From contig CAZMMX010000001.1 of the NCBI GenBank assembly GCA_964567485.1, positions 115,393 through 179,392 of the forward strand: DNA of 64,000 nt, written 5' to 3'. How positions within the stretch are numbered: position 1 is the first letter of the stretch; every line of letters begins with the position of its first letter. The notes below the pieces were generated by a model, which saw nothing but the letters and a program-made list of their open reading frames with translations, had not been told where the DNA came from and did no database searches. The position numbers and the translations under genes were made by a program. Origin of the DNA: UBA1413 sp964567485. GTDB lineage: Bacteria; Bacteroidota; Bacteroidia; Bacteroidales; Prolixibacteraceae. Positions 45,624 through 53,833 of the stretch are shown here, piece after piece.

Positions 45624-46499
45624 ATGGTAAAAAGAAATGTATTGGGAAGGGGCCTGGGGGCCCTGATCGATGATGCCGATATCATTAAGGAACAAATATC
45701 AGGAATCGCCGAAATCGAACTGAGCAAAATAGAGGCCAACCCTTTCCAGCCCCGCACCACCTTTGACCAGGAAAAACTCGAGGAGCTCTCGGCATCCATC
45801 AGGGAGATCGGACTGATCCAGCCCATCACCCTGCGCAAAAGCGGCGACGGCAAATACCAGATCATCACCGGAGAAAGACGTTTTAGGGCATCCCAAATGG
45901 CCGGGCTTTACAAAATCCCCGCTTTCATCAGAGAAGCCGACAACGACGCCATGCTGGAAATGGCCCTGGTGGAAAACATCCAGCGCGAAGACCTCAATCC
46001 CATTGAGATCTCCCTGAGCTACCAGCGCCTGATCGACGAATGCAGCCTCACCCAGGAAACCCTCAGCACCCGCGTCGGCAAAAAACGGTCGACCGTGGCC
46101 AACTACCTCAGGCTCCTCAGGCTTCCCGCAATAGTACAGAAAGGCCTCAGAGAGAAACAGATCTCCGTGGGCCACGCCAAAGCCCTGATCAATATCGATG
46201 AAAACGATATCCAGGTGGCCCTCTTCAACCAGATCATCCGCCATGACTACTCGGTGCGCAAAATCGAGGAAATCGTCAGGGAAATGAACGAAAGGGAAAA
46301 TACCCCCGAGGAAGGAATAAGTGATAAAGAACCCTTCCCCGCCCACCTGCTCCCCATCAAGGAACTCATTACCAGCGCCATTCCCCTGCCGGTAAAATTC
46401 TCGGCCAACAACGGCGGAAAAGGAAAAATCGTTATCTCCTTCAAAAATGAAGGAGACCTCCGGAAAATTGTTAAAATTCTTGAAAACGGGAATAAGTAG
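45624..46499 (+). CDS. parB: Chromosome partitioning protein ParB (Spo0J)
   Basis: A 291-residue parS-binding CTP hydrolase. The N-terminal ParB/Srx domain starts with KIEANPFQPRTTFD and has the CTP/arginine-patch motif GERRFRAS (about 88-95). The central helix-turn-helix contains TLSTRVGKKRSTVANYLRLL, and the C-terminal part is the dimer domain (VKFSANNGGKGKIVISFKN). The N-terminal KRNVLGRGLGALID is the ParA-stimulating peptide typical of chromosomal ParB. The gene lies 11 bases after parA in one operon. Confidence 0.96.
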   Translation: MVKRNVLGRGLGALIDDADIIKEQISGIAEIELSKIEANPFQPRTTFDQEKLEELSASIREIGLIQPITLRKSGDGKYQIITGERRFRASQMAGLYKIPAFIREADNDAMLEMALVENIQREDLNPIEISLSYQRLIDECSLTQETLSTRVGKKRSTVANYLRLLRLPAIVQKGLREKQISVGHAKALINIDENDIQVALFNQIIRHDYSVRKIEEIVREMNERENTPEEGISDKEPFPAHLLPIKELITSAIPLPVKFSANNGGKGKIVISFKNEGDLRKIVKILENGNK

Positions 46500-46532
46500 G
46501 TGCCCAGACCGTTTCTATTAACGGCAATCTGC

Positions 46533-46540
46533 TAATTTTG
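46533..46540 (+). promoter_or_regulatory. -7 promoter box (TAATTTTG) for DUF5683 gene
   Basis: Exact TAnnTTTG match 17 bases before the GTG start at 46558. Confidence 0.55.
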
Positions 46541-46557
46541 CCAGAAAACCAGGAATT

Positions 46558-47559
46558 GTGACCAAAACAGCCAGGGAGGTAAAAATAAGTTTCATCTTAA
46601 GTATGTTGTTCTTGTGGTCAGGGTGGATCCCTTCCGCAGAAGGAAACCCTGCCCCACCTGCCGGCGGCAATCACCAGGCTTCCTCCGGAACCACCATCCT
46701 GCCCGGTCTTTATCCCTCTACCGCCTATCATGAGGAGTGCCTCACCTCAACGGCCTCTTTTTCCGGAGTAACAACCGCCCTTACACTTTTACATGGCGAC
46801 TCTCTCCTCACCCCTCGTCTGAACAGAGATACCATTTCCGGGAAAATGGCCCCGGCAGGCATTCCGGGGAAGGATTCCCTCAGAAAGGTCGGCACCCTTC
46901 AGAGGGGACTACAGAGCGGTGACACCCTCCATAGAGAACAGTTGAGCGGTGATACCCTCCTTCGAACACCCGTTTTACTGACCGATTCTCTGGCGGAAGA
47001 CCCCACCCTACAGGACGATACCTTGACCCTTACCTCCAAAGGAAGGAAAATCCTCGCCAAGGAAGAAGAACTCCACTCCCCCAGGAAAGCCTCCATCTAT
47101 TCCGCCATCCTGCCGGGTCTGGGACAGGCATACAACAAAAAATACTGGAAAATACCCCTCATCTATGGTGGTTTTGCAGCCTTTGGCTACTTCATCAGAT
47201 GGAATAACAGGAACTTCACCACGACACGACAGGCCTATAGCGACCTCACCGACACCATTCCCGGAACCGACTCCCACATGAGGCTGCCGCAGATTATCTA
47301 CTACGACCTGAGCAAACCTTCCGATGTGGCCAGCCTGAAACAGGGACTTATTTCAAGCCAGAACTACTACAGGCGAAACCGTGACCTGCTGATCATCATC
47401 ACCGCCGCCTTTTATGGTCTCAATATCATCGATGCCAGCGTCGACGCCCATTTTTTCAACTTCGATATCAGCGATGACCTCTCCCTGAATTGGGAACCCG
47501 TGATCCGCAAGACGCAAAACCAGAATATTTTTTGCTTAAATTGCACCTTCCGTTTTTAG
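46558..47559 (+). CDS. DUF5683 domain protein with low-complexity N-terminal linker
   Basis: A 333-residue exported protein starting with GTG. A signal peptide (about 1-29) is followed by a long low-complexity segment (about 30-175) rich in Gly, Asp, Thr and Leu with recurring GDTL/GDSL units. The DUF5683 domain (about 178-333) has KASIYSAILPGLGQAYNKKYW, which forms a membrane segment, and a final NWEPVIRKTQNQN. The family has no defined function. It commonly follows parB and precedes the lytic transglycosylase gene in Bacteroidota, so a cell-envelope or division-related role is possible but unproven. Confidence 0.85.
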   Translation: MTKTAREVKISFILSMLFLWSGWIPSAEGNPAPPAGGNHQASSGTTILPGLYPSTAYHEECLTSTASFSGVTTALTLLHGDSLLTPRLNRDTISGKMAPAGIPGKDSLRKVGTLQRGLQSGDTLHREQLSGDTLLRTPVLLTDSLAEDPTLQDDTLTLTSKGRKILAKEEELHSPRKASIYSAILPGLGQAYNKKYWKIPLIYGGFAAFGYFIRWNNRNFTTTRQAYSDLTDTIPGTDSHMRLPQIIYYDLSKPSDVASLKQGLISSQNYYRRNRDLLIIITAAFYGLNIIDASVDAHFFNFDISDDLSLNWEPVIRKTQNQNIFCLNCTFRF

Positions 47560-47586
47560 ACTATCCATTGACAACAAAACAGTACA

Positions 47587-49302
47587 ATGAAGATGAGAAT
47601 CGTTCAAAGAACACTATTACTAGCCTTTTTGCTGATCACCGCCACCCTCACGTCTTATGCCTATGGTAACAAGGGGGACAATATCAGGAAGATAGGCCAA
47701 TATGTAGTGCTGACTCTTGACACTTCCGAAGCACAAACCATCTTTCTGGAACCCGACGAAATCGGCAGGGCTGTTTTCAATGAAAAACTCAATGACCTGG
47801 TCAGCAGTTGGTATATCAATAATATTTTCCTGTCAGAAAAAGTAGATGCCGATTTTACCCTGCAGCGCCACATTGTGGTTCCCGATTCCGTGCTGATTGC
47901 CAGGCTTAAGAAGGCCGAGGCGGCGGTGCCGCTCTCCTACAATGCTGTGGTTCGTGACTATATAGAGATGTACACCACGCGAAGACCCACACAGGTGGAG
48001 ATCATGCTGGGACTTTCGGCCTATTACTTTCCCTTTTTTGAAGAGATTTTCGACAAATATGAGTTACCCCACGAGCTGAAGTATTTGGCCATCATAGAAT
48101 CGGCGTTGAATCCCCGGGCGGTTTCCCGGGTCGGAGCCATGGGGCTCTGGCAGTTCATGCTGGGAACGGCCAAGGGCCTGAACCTGGAGGTCTCCACTTT
48201 CATTGATGAACGGCGTGATGTGCTCAAATCGACCGACGCCGCCGCCAGATATCTCAAACAGCTCTACGATGTGTATCAGAACTGGCACCTGGTGATTGCC
48301 GCCTATAACTGCGGCCCGGGGAATGTCAACAAGGCCATCACCCGGGCAGGCGGAAAAACCGACTACTGGCAGATTTACTACGCTCTTCCCCGGGAAACCC
48401 GTGGCTACGTCCCGGCCTATATCGCCGCCACTTATGTGATGAACTACTACCGGGAGCACCAATTGACCCCACGTTACCCTGTCATGCCGCTGAATACAGA
48501 CACCATCATGGTCAACCAGCTCATCAACCTGCAGCAAATCGCCGCCAACCTGGCCATCGACCTGGAAGGACTCCGCGACCTCAATCCCATCTTCCGGATG
48601 GACATCATCCCCGGATCCCCTGAAAAAGCATACCCCCTGCGCATTCCCGTAGAACTGGTCTCCGATTTTATTCTTAATTCCGATACTATTTACAACCACC
48701 AAAGAGAGGTCCATTTCCCCGATAATACGGTAGTCACTCCCAACACTTCTTCCTCGCGCTCAGCCAAAGCCTCTGCAGGCTTTTCCCCCGAAGGAAAAAG
48801 CAAGGTGACCTATACCGTCAAAAAGGGCGACAATCCCGGATATATCGCCAAGTGGTTCCACGTGAACATCAACGACCTGAGGAGCTGGAACAACATCAGG
48901 CGCAATATGATCAAAACGGGGCAGCGGCTGACGATTTACGTTCCGGAAGATAAAACCGATTATTACAAAAAAGTCAATAATCTCTCCTTCAGTGCCAAAC
49001 AGGCCTTGATAGGAAAACCTGCCCCGGAGAACCAGGTGGCAGAAGCCCGGGCCACGGGGAACGGGGCCACTGCGGGCAGCGGGCAAAAGGGAACTTCGGG
49101 GAGTGATGATTCACAGCTGGCCTCTACAATGGCTACCAGCGGGGACTATGAATACTATACGGTAAAAAAGGGAGATAACCTGTGGACCATAGCCCGCAAG
49201 TACCCGGGAATTTCCAACACCGACATCATGAAACTCAACAACATTACCGATGTCAAGAACCTCCGTGCCGGCCAGAAGCTGAAAATCAAACCCAAGGGCT
49301 GA
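47587..49302 (+). CDS. MltD-like lytic transglycosylase with two LysM domains
   Basis: A 571-residue exported peptidoglycan-cleaving enzyme. A signal peptide ends near SYAYG (about residue 26). The SLT domain (about 140-300) has catalytic Glu171 in AIIESALNP, followed by GAMGLWQFM and AAYNCGPGNV. Two LysM domains (about 413-460 and 522-570; both begin YTVKKGDN) bind glycan strands and are joined by an Ala/Gly/Thr-rich linker. It cleaves between MurNAc and GlcNAc to leave 1,6-anhydroMurNAc. It begins 27 bases after the DUF5683 gene and ends 8 bases from the convergent sucD. Confidence 0.94.
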   Translation: MKMRIVQRTLLLAFLLITATLTSYAYGNKGDNIRKIGQYVVLTLDTSEAQTIFLEPDEIGRAVFNEKLNDLVSSWYINNIFLSEKVDADFTLQRHIVVPDSVLIARLKKAEAAVPLSYNAVVRDYIEMYTTRRPTQVEIMLGLSAYYFPFFEEIFDKYELPHELKYLAIIESALNPRAVSRVGAMGLWQFMLGTAKGLNLEVSTFIDERRDVLKSTDAAARYLKQLYDVYQNWHLVIAAYNCGPGNVNKAITRAGGKTDYWQIYYALPRETRGYVPAYIAATYVMNYYREHQLTPRYPVMPLNTDTIMVNQLINLQQIAANLAIDLEGLRDLNPIFRMDIIPGSPEKAYPLRIPVELVSDFILNSDTIYNHQREVHFPDNTVVTPNTSSSRSAKASAGFSPEGKSKVTYTVKKGDNPGYIAKWFHVNINDLRSWNNIRRNMIKTGQRLTIYVPEDKTDYYKKVNNLSFSAKQALIGKPAPENQVAEARATGNGATAGSGQKGTSGSDDSQLASTMATSGDYEYYTVKKGDNLWTIARKYPGISNTDIMKLNNITDVKNLRAGQKLKIKPKG

Positions 49303-49310
49303 TAATTACA

Positions 49311-50177
49311 TCAGAGCATTGAGTTGAGTAATCCCGGAATCAGGGAGGGTTCTGTGGCTACGGGAACCCCGGCATCGTTGAAGGCTTTGATTTTCTCCTC
49401 AGCCGTGCCCGAACCGCTGGAGATGATAGCGCCAGCATGACCCATTCTCTTTCCGGGAGGAGCCGTCTGCCCGGCAATGAAGGCCACCACAGGCTTTGTC
49501 ATATTCTCCTTAATGAAGCGGGCCGCCTGTTCTTCGGCATCCCCGCCGATCTCCCCAATGAGCACCACCCCCCGGGTGTCGGGATCGTCTTCGAACATCT
49601 GCAGTAATTCCCTGTAATAAAGGCCGGCTACGGGGTCTCCGCCGATGCCTATACAGGTAGTCTGTCCCATGTTGTTTCCCGTCAATAGGTTAACCACTTC
49701 ATAGGTGAGGGTACCACTTCGCGACATCAGGCCGACATTTCCCTTTTTAAAGATATTTCCGGGCAGGATGCCGATCAGGCACTCCCCGGGAGTGATGAGT
49801 CCGGGACAGTTGGGGCCGATCAGGCGGGTACCGTTCTGGCGTGCCAGGGGCATTACCCTGATCATGTCACGCACGGGCACCCCTTCGGTGATGGTGACTA
49901 CCAGGTCAATGCCGGCGTAGCTGGCTTCCAGGATGGCATCCGCGGCAAAGGGCGCCGGCACGAAAATCACCGAAGCATTGGCACCGGTGGCCGTACGCGC
50001 TTCCCCCACACTGTTGAAAATGGGAATTCCTTCCAGAACCTGGCCTCCTTTTCCCGGGGAAACCCCCGCCACCACATTGGTGCCGTAAGCCTTCATCTTT
50101 TGTGCGTGGAAAGCACCGTCACGTCCGGTAATCCCCTGGACCACCAGCCGCGTATCTTTATTGATCAGTATACTCAT
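49311..50177 (-). CDS. sucD: Succinate-CoA ligase, alpha subunit
   Basis: A 288-residue subunit of succinyl-CoA synthetase (TCA cycle, substrate-level phosphorylation). An N-terminal CoA-binding Rossmann domain begins VVQGITGRDGAFH. The active-site phosphohistidine is His247 in GHAGAIISSG, close to its position in E. coli SucD. It lies 83 bases downstream of sucC on the minus strand, and the pair is very likely co-transcribed. Confidence 0.97.
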   Translation of the reverse strand: MSILINKDTRLVVQGITGRDGAFHAQKMKAYGTNVVAGVSPGKGGQVLEGIPIFNSVGEARTATGANASVIFVPAPFAADAILEASYAGIDLVVTITEGVPVRDMIRVMPLARQNGTRLIGPNCPGLITPGECLIGILPGNIFKKGNVGLMSRSGTLTYEVVNLLTGNNMGQTTCIGIGGDPVAGLYYRELLQMFEDDPDTRGVVLIGEIGGDAEEQAARFIKENMTKPVVAFIAGQTAPPGKRMGHAGAIISSGSGTAEEKIKAFNDAGVPVATEPSLIPGLLNSML

Positions 50178-50260
50178 GCGATTATTGGTTAGCTCTTATT
50201 GGTTTCTTGTATTTATCATTTTCTTCCCTTGTGCTCATCCCGCAGAAAGGCGCTGCCGGG

Positions 50261-51394
50261 CTACCGCCGGCTCAGCTCAATGGCCATGCGTGCGGCCTCT
50301 CCCATGGTTCCCACCGTGGGAAGTCCTGTCGACTTGAGAATTTCCAGTCCTTCCCGGGCGTTGGTCCCCGAAAGACGCACCACAATGGGAACCGAGGTTT
50401 TGATCTGATCCAGGGCAGTGATCAGTCCGCGAGCTACGTCGTCACAACGGGTGATTCCCCCGAAAATATTGATCATCACAGCCTTCACATTTTTGTCGCT
50501 CAAAAGGATATCCATGGCATCAATGACCTTCTGGGGATTGGAAGAACCGCCGATATCCAGGAAATTGGCAGGTTCCCCACCATAAAGCTTGATCAGATCC
50601 ATGGTGGCCATCGCCAGTCCGGCACCATTGACCATACACCCAATCGACCCGTCGAGCTTAATGTAACTCAGTCCCTTGGCATGGGCATCAATCTCCTTCT
50701 GTTCGTCTTCCGTCACCTCCCGCATGGCAAGCACCCCAGGCTGCCGGTCCAGGGCATTGTCATCAAAATTCATTTTCCCGTCGATAGCCATGATCTCTCC
50801 CTGTTGGGTGAGAACCAGAGGATTGATTTCCGCCAGAGAAGAGTCGGTATCGAGGTAAAGATCATAGAGTTTCAGGAAAATAGACGCCACCACCCGGGCA
50901 TGCCGGATGTCAGGGAAGAGCTTCAGGGCAATTTCCCGGGCCTGCCACTCCATCATGCCTGCCAGAGGATCTATGGACACCTTGAGGATCTTCTCGGGGG
51001 ATACCCGTGCCACTTCTTCGATTTCCACCCCTCCCTCGGCACTGACCATCAAAACCACACTTTTGGTATTCCTGTCATTGATGAGCCCTACATAAAACTC
51101 CTTGTCTATGTCCACGGCATGGCCAATCAGGACTTTTTCCACGGTATACCCCTTGATATCCATGCCCAGAATTTTCCGGGCGTTCTCCACAGCTTCGGCT
51201 TTCGACCGGGCCAGCTTCACGCCGCCGGCTTTTCCCCGACCCCCGGCATGAACCTGCGCTTTGACCACGCGCAACTGGTGGTCATCGGGAACCATGGCTT
51301 CCACCTCTTCCACACTATGGCATAAAATCGCATCGGGTACCGGGATCCCATATTTCCTGAAAAGATCTCTGGCCTGGTATTCATGTATCTTCAT
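50261..51394 (-). CDS. sucC: Succinate-CoA ligase, ADP-forming type beta subunit
   Basis: A 377-residue ATP-grasp subunit that binds nucleotide and succinate and partners with SucD. The start KIHEYQARDLFRKYGIPVP and the QVHAGGRGKAGGVK loop are family marks. The C-terminal ligase domain has NIFGGITRCDDVA. No TAnnTTTG box was found upstream. The 308-base gap shared with the divergent isomerase gene (51395-51702) holds only the isomerase promoter box at 51676; nothing else was recognised there. Confidence 0.96.
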   Translation of the reverse strand: MKIHEYQARDLFRKYGIPVPDAILCHSVEEVEAMVPDDHQLRVVKAQVHAGGRGKAGGVKLARSKAEAVENARKILGMDIKGYTVEKVLIGHAVDIDKEFYVGLINDRNTKSVVLMVSAEGGVEIEEVARVSPEKILKVSIDPLAGMMEWQAREIALKLFPDIRHARVVASIFLKLYDLYLDTDSSLAEINPLVLTQQGEIMAIDGKMNFDDNALDRQPGVLAMREVTEDEQKEIDAHAKGLSYIKLDGSIGCMVNGAGLAMATMDLIKLYGGEPANFLDIGGSSNPQKVIDAMDILLSDKNVKAVMINIFGGITRCDDVARGLITALDQIKTSVPIVVRLSGTNAREGLEILKSTGLPTVGTMGEAARMAIELSRR

Positions 51395-51675
51395 AGGTCT
51401 CTATTTTGGTTTACAATATCCCTCATCAGGAATCCCGCAGAAGCAAATTTTGCGCTGTCCCTTGTTGCTTCCAGCTCCCCCGGGTGACTTCATAAGGTGA
51501 TCAAGCGGCTGTTAACTCTTTTATTGGTCACTTCGGCAGATAACCAGGTCTTCCGGAAATGCCTGATGCCTGCTAAAATTAGAATTATTCCACAATATAT
51601 GCAAACGTCCATAAAAAAGAGGAAAAGAATTCAGGAGCCTCTGCCGAAGGTCGGGGCTCCCTGCCTAAAATTTCC

Positions 51676-51683
51676 TATTTTTG
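51676..51683 (+). promoter_or_regulatory. -7 promoter box (TATTTTTG) for isomerase-hydrolase pair
   Basis: Exact TAnnTTTG match. The predicted transcript would start only about 13-20 bases before the ATG at 51703, giving a very short leader. Confidence 0.55.
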
Positions 51684-51702
51684 CGCTTTTAGTGTGTCGA
51701 AT

Positions 51703-52326
51703 ATGAAAGAGTTTATCAGCAGGATAATTTCCGAGGAGGCAGAAGCCATCCGGAATATTCCGGTGACCGGGGATTATGCGAAAGCCGTGGAAATCATTCA
51801 TCATCGTGTTCACCAGCTGAAGGGAAAGCTGGTGGCCAGTGGGATGGGAAAGGCCGGGCAAATCGCCCTGAACATCGCCACCACCCTCAGTTCTACGGGA
51901 ACCCCGTCGGTATTTCTCCACCCCAGCGATTCCCAGCATGGCGACCTGGGAGTCATCCAGGAAAATGACCTTCTCCTGCTGGTCTCCAATTCCGGGAAAA
52001 CCCGGGAAATCCTGGAACTGGTCGACCTGGCCGGAAGACTCCACCCCGGGCTTCCGCTGATTGTGATTACCGGGAACCCCGACAGTGAACTGGCCGGAAT
52101 CGCCGACGCCGTTCTCTTTACCGGAGCCCCCCCCGAAGTGTGCCCCCTGGGACTCACCCCGAGTACTTCCACTACGACGATGACCGTTATCGGCGACATC
52201 CTGATGGCCCTGATGATGAAAAAAATCGGCTTCACCAGTGAGGATTATGCCAAAAGACACCACGGCGGATACCTGGGCGACAAATCCAGGGCACTGGCAG
52301 GAAAAAAAAGAGGACAGGACATTTAG
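51703..52326 (+). CDS. Arabinose-5-phosphate isomerase-like SIS protein (KdsD/KpsF type, no CBS domains)
   Basis: A 207-residue sugar isomerase (SIS) domain protein. ASGMGKAGQIA, HPSDSQHGDLG, VSNSGKTREIL and TPSTSTTTMTVIGD match KdsD/KpsF, which makes arabinose 5-phosphate for Kdo synthesis in lipopolysaccharide. Classical KdsD is about 325 residues with two C-terminal CBS domains; these are absent here and the protein ends in a basic tail. CBS-less forms are known to be active in other bacteria. ATG 51703 is chosen over GTG 51694 because the promoter box leaves almost no leader for the latter. Confidence 0.88.
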   Translation: MKEFISRIISEEAEAIRNIPVTGDYAKAVEIIHHRVHQLKGKLVASGMGKAGQIALNIATTLSSTGTPSVFLHPSDSQHGDLGVIQENDLLLLVSNSGKTREILELVDLAGRLHPGLPLIVITGNPDSELAGIADAVLFTGAPPEVCPLGLTPSTSTTTMTVIGDILMALMMKKIGFTSEDYAKRHHGGYLGDKSRALAGKKRGQDI

Positions 52327-52333
52327 AAGGAGA

Positions 52334-52876
52334 ATGAGAATCGTAAAAGAACATACTGTGGCTCTGGTGGTCGATATCCAGGAGAGATTATTCCCGGCGA
52401 TGGCAGAACGGGAGGAGTTTCTGGATAATACGGTGAGACTGATCAGGGGTCTTCAGTTGTTGGGAATTCCCCTGGTGGTCACCCAGCAGTACACCCGTGG
52501 ACTGGGGGATACCATCCCCGAAGTCAGGGAGGCCATTTCCGGCTTTACCTATCTGGAAAAGAGGGATTTCAGCTGTTATGATGAGCCATCTGTCATGGAA
52601 AGGCTCTCATCACTGGGAGCCCGGCAGGTCATCATCTGTGGTATTGAAGCCCACGTCTGCGTTCTGCAGACTGCCGTCGACCTGAAGGACGCCGGCTTGA
52701 CCCCCGTGGTGGTGGCCGATGCCGTGACCTCACGAAAACCCGCCAGCGTAGGCCTTGCCAGGGAAAGGTTCCGCCACGAAGGCATCATGATGACCTCGGT
52801 GGAAGCCCTCCTCTTTGAACTGACCCGCAGTTCAACAGCACCAGAATTCAAGGGAATCTCCCAACTGGTGAAATAA
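52334..52876 (+). CDS. Isochorismatase family cysteine hydrolase
   Basis: A 180-residue hydrolase with the triad pattern of the isochorismatase/nicotinamidase family: Asp14 (VVDIQE), Lys76 (EKRDFS) and Cys109 (GIEAHVCV). Substrates in the family include isochorismate, nicotinamide and N-carbamoyl compounds; none can be chosen here. It lacks the metal-binding insert usual in nicotinamidase. AAGGAGA lies just before its ATG, seven bases after the isomerase stop, so the two genes form an operon. Confidence 0.9.
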   Translation: MRIVKEHTVALVVDIQERLFPAMAEREEFLDNTVRLIRGLQLLGIPLVVTQQYTRGLGDTIPEVREAISGFTYLEKRDFSCYDEPSVMERLSSLGARQVIICGIEAHVCVLQTAVDLKDAGLTPVVVADAVTSRKPASVGLARERFRHEGIMMTSVEALLFELTRSSTAPEFKGISQLVK

Positions 52877-52880
52877 CCCC

Positions 52881-52915
52881 ATCATTCAAGATTCAGGATT
52901 TCATCATTCAAGATT
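52881..52915 (+). repeat. Short direct repeat, ATCATTCAAGATT twice
   Basis: Two perfect 13-base copies (52881-52893 and 52903-52915) with a 22-base period between the hydrolase stop and the GTG of the MBL-fold gene. Confidence 0.8.
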
Positions 52916-52923
52916 ATAGAGGC

Positions 52924-53685
52924 GTGTTAGAGATTTGTGCACTGGCGTCGGGAAGCAACGGCAACAGCTACTACATAGGAAATGAATGGGAAGCCCTGCT
53001 GGTCGATGCGGGAATCTCCACCAAGCAGCTTATTCTGCGCATGCAGAGCCGCGGACTGGATCCGCACAAGATCAGAGCGGTATTCCTGTCGCACGAACAT
53101 TCCGACCATTCCCGGGGGATCCAGGTCCTGAGCAAGCGGCTGTCGGTGAATATCTGGATGTCCACAAAAACCTGGAATTCCCTGCCCGTCTATCACAGAC
53201 CGCCATGGGTCCGCTTTTTCGAACCGGGAGATACCGTCACCATCGGATCCTTCGGGGTGCATACCTTCCTGAAAAACCATGATGCCGCCGATCCCTGTTC
53301 CTTCCGCATCAGCCATGGAGAGAAGAGTGTCGGGGTGTTCACCGATATCGGCACGCCCTGTGACCGGGTGAAAAAAGAACTCGGGGAGTGCCATGCGGTC
53401 TTCATGGAGAGCAATTATGACGAGAAGATGTTGTGGGAAGGCTCTTATCCCTGGCCTTTAAAACAGAGGGTAGCCTCCGACGTGGGGCACCTGTCAAATC
53501 TTCAGGCCTTGCAGCTGGTGCAGGAACATGCCCATCCACAACTGGAATGCCTCTTTCTGAGCCATCTCTCCCAGGAAAACAACACCCCCGACAAAGCCTT
53601 TATGGCTTTTGAACCCCTTCATGACCACATGCAGGTAAAACTTACCGACCGTCATGCCGCCAGCGATCTCTACCGGCTGGAATAA
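52924..53685 (+). CDS. MBL-fold metallo-hydrolase (WalJ/YycJ-like)
   Basis: A 253-residue cytoplasmic metallo-beta-lactamase-fold protein. The metal motif is HEHSDH (His57, His59, Asp61, His62). The N-terminal CALASGSNGNSYYIG matches the YycJ/WalJ group, which acts as a double-strand DNA exonuclease or in coordination of cell-wall signalling in Firmicutes. The start codon is GTG at 52924, just after the short direct repeat. It may belong to the preceding operon. It ends before a series of hairpins shared with the convergent porin gene. Confidence 0.91.
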   Translation: MLEICALASGSNGNSYYIGNEWEALLVDAGISTKQLILRMQSRGLDPHKIRAVFLSHEHSDHSRGIQVLSKRLSVNIWMSTKTWNSLPVYHRPPWVRFFEPGDTVTIGSFGVHTFLKNHDAADPCSFRISHGEKSVGVFTDIGTPCDRVKKELGECHAVFMESNYDEKMLWEGSYPWPLKQRVASDVGHLSNLQALQLVQEHAHPQLECLFLSHLSQENNTPDKAFMAFEPLHDHMQVKLTDRHAASDLYRLE

Positions 53686-53690
53686 ATGGA

Positions 53691-53730
53691 TTTTTAGGGC
53701 TGGCCTAAAAACCTGGGATGAAAACCCAGG
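53691..53730. terminator. Tandem hairpins after the MBL-fold gene
   Basis: TTTTTAGG/CCTAAAAA (53691-53711) is directly followed by CCTGGG/CCCAGG (53712-53730). Neither ends in a long T-run, so termination is less certain than at 53762. Confidence 0.5.
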
Positions 53731-53761
53731 CACCACCATGGCATCATGGGTCTATTTCCCA

Positions 53762-53795
53762 AAAAAAGGCCGCCCCGGAATGGAGACGGCCTTTT
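53762..53795. terminator. Bidirectional terminator
   Basis: Perfect ten-base arms AAAAAGGCCG and CGGCCTTTTT around a 14-base loop, between convergent MBL-fold and FadL-family genes. Confidence 0.88.
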
Positions 53796-53833
53796 TATTC
53801 GGCAAAATTCTAATAAACAATAGAATAGCCTTA

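Noticed and set aside
44713..46557. parS site near parAB
   Set aside because: No convincing 14-16-base palindrome of the GTTnCACGTGnAAC kind was seen in the gaps around the pair.
50207..51325. 372-codon plus-strand frame
   Set aside because: Antisense shadow of sucC, whose protein is clearly conserved.
52924..53685. WalJ-like protein as part of a WalRK signalling operon
   Set aside because: No histidine kinase or response regulator gene is adjacent, so only the hydrolase family call is kept.
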